Assembly: GCA_945862145.1 (NCBI GenBank)
Contig: CAMAXE010000013.1
Coordinates: forward strand, 1-64,000
Source of the DNA: Klebsiella pneumoniae
GTDB taxonomy: Bacteria; Pseudomonadota; Gammaproteobacteria; Pseudomonadales; UBA5518
DNA: 64,000 nt
Direction of reading: 5' to 3'
The translations under genes were made by a program, and so were the position numbers. Each line of letters starts with the position of its first letter. Within the stretch, counting starts at the first letter, position 1. Below, piece after piece: positions 61,020 to 64,000 of the stretch. The notes under the pieces are model-generated. The model ran no database searches, had not been told where the DNA came from, and was given only the letters and a program-made list of their open reading frames with translations.

Positions 61020-64000
61020 CTAGCCATAGGAGAGTGTCACGTTCTCGGCCCCGAAGCGCTCGCGCAGCCTGCCAATCGCCTCGTCGGTGGGCGGCACCCG
61101 CCACTGCTCGCCAAGGACTATCTCCGCCCTGGCCCCATTGCCCGTGTAAACCACCCGCACCGGACAACCCTCGCGGGTGCGCCGGGCGCCAAGCAGTCGA
61201 CCGAACTGGACCTCGAAATCGGGCGTGAACTGCGAGCACTCGAGCTGCAGCACCAGCTCCCGGGCGAAGCGGCGGCGCGCCTCGGTCAGTGTGTAGGCTT
61301 CCTGCGCCCGCATGCGCAAGCCGCCGCCGGAGAATTCATCGACACTCACCGTACCCTCGACCACCAGGAAGCTGTCGGGAAGCACGAATTCGCGGCAACT
61401 GCGGTAGGTGTCGGCAAACAGCGAGACCTCGATCCGCGCGGTGCGGTCATCAAGCTGGACGAAGGCGATGTCCTCGCCACGCTTGCTCTTCATGGTTCGC
61501 AGTCCCACCACCAGCCCGACCACGCGCTGCGGCTCGTCGGAAGCACGCAGGCCCGCAATACGCGTTCGCGCAAACCGGGCCACCTCCGCGGCATAGTCGT
61601 CGATGGGATGGCCCGTCACATAAAGACCCAAGGTGTCGCGTTCCCCGCGCAGGCGCTCCTTCACGCTCCATGCGGGCGCGAAGGCATAGGCGAGATAGGG
61701 ATCGGGCTTGCTGACGTCGTCGGCTGGGTCATCGTCCACTTCGGCAAACAGATCGACCAGACCCACGGTGTGGTTGCGTGCCTGCTGTTCGGCCGCCTTG
61801 ACCGCTTCGGGCATCGCCGCCATCAGCACCTGCCGCGGCGCGCCGAGGCTGTCCATGGCGCCCGAACGCACCAGTGCTTCCAGCGCGCGCTTGTTGACGC
61901 GTTTGGGATCTGTGCGGCGGCAAAAATCGAAGAGGTCGCGGAAAGGTCCGCCCGTGATGCGGGCCTGCGCAAGGCTTTCGACGGGACCTTCGCCGATGCC
62001 CTTGATCGCGCCGAGCCCGTAGACAATCTCGCCGCGCACGTTCACCGTGAAACGGAATTCGCTCGCGTTGACATCGGGCAGCACCAGCGCGAGCTTCATG
62101 TGGCGGCATTCCTCGACCAGCACCACCACCTTGTCGGTGTTATGCATTTCGGAGGACAACACGGCCGCCATGAACTCCGCCGGGTAGCGCATCTTCAGCC
62201 ACGCCGTCTGGTAGGAGACCAGTGCGTAGGCCGCGGAGTGCGATTTGTTGAATCCGTAGCCGGCGAACTTTTCCATCAGATCGAAGATGGAGCCGGCAAG
62301 ATCGGCGTCGATGGCATTGTCACGCGCACCGATCAGGAAAACTTCGCGCTGCTTGGCCATTTCCTCGGGCTTTTTCTTGCCCATGGCACGGCGCAGCAGA
62401 TCGGCACCACCCAGGGTGTAGCGCGCCAGCACCTGCGCGATCTGCATCACCTGCTCCTGGTAGAGGATGACGCCGTAGGTGTTGTCGAGGATCGGTTCAA
62501 CCAGCGGATGCGGATAACGCACCACCGCGCGACCATGCTTGCGGTCGATGAAATCATCGACCATGCCCGACTGCAGCGGTCCCGGACGAAATAGCGCGAC
62601 CAGCGCCACAATATCCTCGAAGCAGCTCGGCTGCAGGCGCTTGATCAGCTCTTTCATGCCGCGCGATTCGAGCTGGAACACCGCCGTGGTCTCGCCGCGA
62701 CACAGCATCACGAAGGTGGCCGCGTCGTTCAACGGGATGTGGTTGATGTCGATCAGCGCTTCACCGCGATCACCGCGTCCGGCGTTGATGATCACAAGCG
62801 CCCAGTCGATGATCGTGAGGGTGCGCAGGCCAAGGAAGTCGAACTTCACCAGGCCGACCAACTCCACATCGTCCTTGTCGTAGTGGGTCACCGGGCCACC
62901 GCCGGTATCGTCGGCGTAGAGCGCCGAGAAATCGGTGAGCGTGGTGGGCGCGATCACCACGCCGCCGGCATGCTTGCCGGCATTGCGCGCGAGGCCTTCG
63001 AGCTTGAAGGCCATGTCCATGATTTCGGCGACGTCCTCGTTCTGCGCCACGAAATCGCGCAGCGGCTCCTCCTGGGCCATCGCCTTCTCGAGCGTCATCC
63101 CCACCTCGAAGGGAATCATCTTCGAGAGCTTGTCAGCCAAGCCGTAGGGTTTGCCCTGCACGCGCGCGACATCGCGCACCACCGCCTTGGCCGCCATCGT
63201 GCCGAAGGTGATGATCTGGGACACGGCGTCGCGGCCATAGGTTGCAGAGACGTAGGCGATCACGCGATCGCGGCCTTCCATGCAGAAATCGACGTCGAAG
63301 TCAGGTAACGAGACGCGCTCGGGATTCAGGAATCGCTCGAAGAGCAGGTTGTAGGCAAGCGGGTCGAGATCGGTGATGCCGAGCGCGTAGGCCACCAGAG
63401 ATCCCGCGCCCGAGCCGCGGCCCGGACCCACGGGCACACCGTTCTCCTTGGCCCAGCTGATGAAGTCCATCACGATCAGGAAGTAGCCCGCGAAGCCCAT
63501 GGAATTGATGGTGTTCAGCTCGAAGGCAAGCCGCTCGTGGTAGACGACGGGGTCAGCGGCAAGCCGCCGATCCAGACTTGCAAGCCGGCGCAGCAGGCCC
63601 TCACCGGCAAGGCGCTCGAGGTACTGCTCGGGCGCGCCGCCGCCGGGAACCGGAAATTCCGGCAGGTGGTACTTGCCGAGCTCGATCGACAGCGAGCACC
63701 TGCGGGCAATCTCGACGCTGTTCTCGAGCGCCTCCGGCAAATCGGCGAATAACTGCTCCATTTCGGCTGCCGGCCGCAGGTACTGGAACTGGCTGTAGTT
63801 GCGGGGACGGCGCGGATCTGCCAGCGCGCGCCCCTCCTGGATGCAGACCCTCGCCTCGTGGGCCTCGTAATCCTCGCGGGCGAGAAAACGCACATCGTTG
63901 GTGGCTACCACGGGGCAGTCGATGCGCGCCGCCAGCGCGACCGCACGGTGGAGATAGTCCTCCTCCTGTGGGCGCCCCGTGCGGCAGAGCTCGAGATAGA
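61020..64000 (-). CDS. dnaE: DNA polymerase III subunit alpha (5' end beyond the window)
   Basis: About 990 residues of the replicative polymerase, cut at the right edge; the N-terminal PHP domain start is outside. Visible parts, in order: end of the PHP domain (RIDCPVVATNDVRFLAREDYEAHEARVC), the palm with PVGPGRGSGAGSLVAYALGITDLDPL, and catalytic Asp residues in LPDFDVDFCM, the tip and finger regions (YGFNKSHSAAYALVSYQTAWLK), and the OB fold and C-terminal part ending in LRERFGAENVTLSYG. A frame starting at 63911 is only the part inside the window. Next to accA as in E. coli. Confidence 0.97.
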   Translation of the reverse strand, partial: YLELCRTGRPQEEDYLHRAVALAARIDCPVVATNDVRFLAREDYEAHEARVCIQEGRALADPRRPRNYSQFQYLRPAAEMEQLFADLPEALENSVEIARRCSLSIELGKYHLPEFPVPGGGAPEQYLERLAGEGLLRRLASLDRRLAADPVVYHERLAFELNTINSMGFAGYFLIVMDFISWAKENGVPVGPGRGSGAGSLVAYALGITDLDPLAYNLLFERFLNPERVSLPDFDVDFCMEGRDRVIAYVSATYGRDAVSQIITFGTMAAKAVVRDVARVQGKPYGLADKLSKMIPFEVGMTLEKAMAQEEPLRDFVAQNEDVAEIMDMAFKLEGLARNAGKHAGGVVIAPTTLTDFSALYADDTGGGPVTHYDKDDVELVGLVKFDFLGLRTLTIIDWALVIINAGRGDRGEALIDINHIPLNDAATFVMLCRGETTAVFQLESRGMKELIKRLQPSCFEDIVALVALFRPGPLQSGMVDDFIDRKHGRAVVRYPHPLVEPILDNTYGVILYQEQVMQIAQVLARYTLGGADLLRRAMGKKKPEEMAKQREVFLIGARDNAIDADLAGSIFDLMEKFAGYGFNKSHSAAYALVSYQTAWLKMRYPAEFMAAVLSSEMHNTDKVVVLVEECRHMKLALVLPDVNASEFRFTVNVRGEIVYGLGAIKGIGEGPVESLAQARITGGPFRDLFDFCRRTDPKRVNKRALEALVRSGAMDSLGAPRQVLMAAMPEAVKAAEQQARNHTVGLVDLFAEVDDDPADDVSKPDPYLAYAFAPAWSVKERLRGERDTLGLYVTGHPIDDYAAEVARFARTRIAGLRASDEPQRVVGLVVGLRTMKSKRGEDIAFVQLDDRTARIEVSLFADTYRSCREFVLPDSFLVVEGTVSVDEFSGGGLRMRAQEAYTLTEARRRFARELVLQLECSQFTPDFEVQFGRLLGARRTREGCPVRVVYTGNGARAEIVLGEQWRVPPTDEAIGRLRERFGAENVTLSYG

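Noticed and set aside
61708-62594. Plus-strand frame opposite dnaE (part of a 547-residue frame)
   Set aside because: Antisense to conserved polymerase motifs; no independent support.

Overview
This is a GC-rich stretch of a gammaproteobacterial chromosome, read as one continuous piece. The lineage is inferred from gene order: thrS-infC-rpmI-rplT-pheS-pheT-ihfA-MerR-tRNA-Pro, ffs-dnaX-ybaB-recR-rnd-ycgL, and dnaE-accA-tilS are all gammaproteobacterial arrangements. The many oxygenases, fatty-acyl enzymes, a DUF6316-like small protein and a TonB receptor suggest a marine or lipid-degrading group related to the Cellvibrionales. The genus cannot be told from the sequence. No rRNA, CRISPR array or prophage was seen.

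Layout. 0-8 kb: a PEP-CTERM secreted protein, a stretch of sequence debris with a heptamer repeat, a small acyl-CoA/short-chain dehydrogenase group, an EamA exporter and a TonB-dependent receptor. 8-16 kb: tRNA-Pro and the translation operon thrS to ihfA, all on the minus strand, with an intrinsic terminator inside the operon ahead of pheST. 16-20.4 kb: a damaged accessory patch beside tRNA-Val, holding an SDR, a truncated HipA-like kinase fused to an IS5-type remnant, an intact toxin-antitoxin pair with a candidate operator, and a DUF4143 pseudogene. 20.4-23.1 kb: uvrB, a thioesterase and tRNA-Asn.

23-49 kb is the most interesting part. It contains homologues of all five functions known for bacterial ceramide synthesis in Caulobacter: an acyl carrier protein, serine palmitoyltransferase, a GNAT-type ceramide synthase, a fatty acyl-AMP ligase/acyl-ACP synthetase and an epimerase-type ceramide reductase. 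Around them lie genes that could build, decorate and move an anionic sphingolipid: a diacylglycerol-kinase-type lipid kinase, a Tam41-like nucleotidyltransferase, a MobA-type nucleotidyltransferase, a metallophosphoesterase, three diverged ELM1-family (GT-B-like) proteins, a methyltransferase, a sulfotransferase, a glycosyltransferase, a MsbA-like ABC exporter and an LptF-LptG pair. A Baeyer-Villiger-type monooxygenase with a PEP-synthase-like enzyme lies at one end and a cytochrome P450 at the other. Many junctions overlap as GTGA or ATGA, which implies translational coupling. The working hypothesis is a sphingolipid synthesis, head-group and export locus in a gammaproteobacterium; the final head group and the role of LptFG are inference.

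49-64 kb is housekeeping: a TrmH-type RNA methyltransferase, a VWA/MoxR pair, cysteine synthase, the dnaX-ybaB-recR-rnd-ycgL operon with ffs (4.5S RNA) just upstream, an unassigned conserved-looking gene, tilS, accA and most of dnaE, which runs off the right edge. dnaX carries a recognisable programmed -1 frameshift site (A AAA AAG) followed at once by a stop, as in Escherichia coli.
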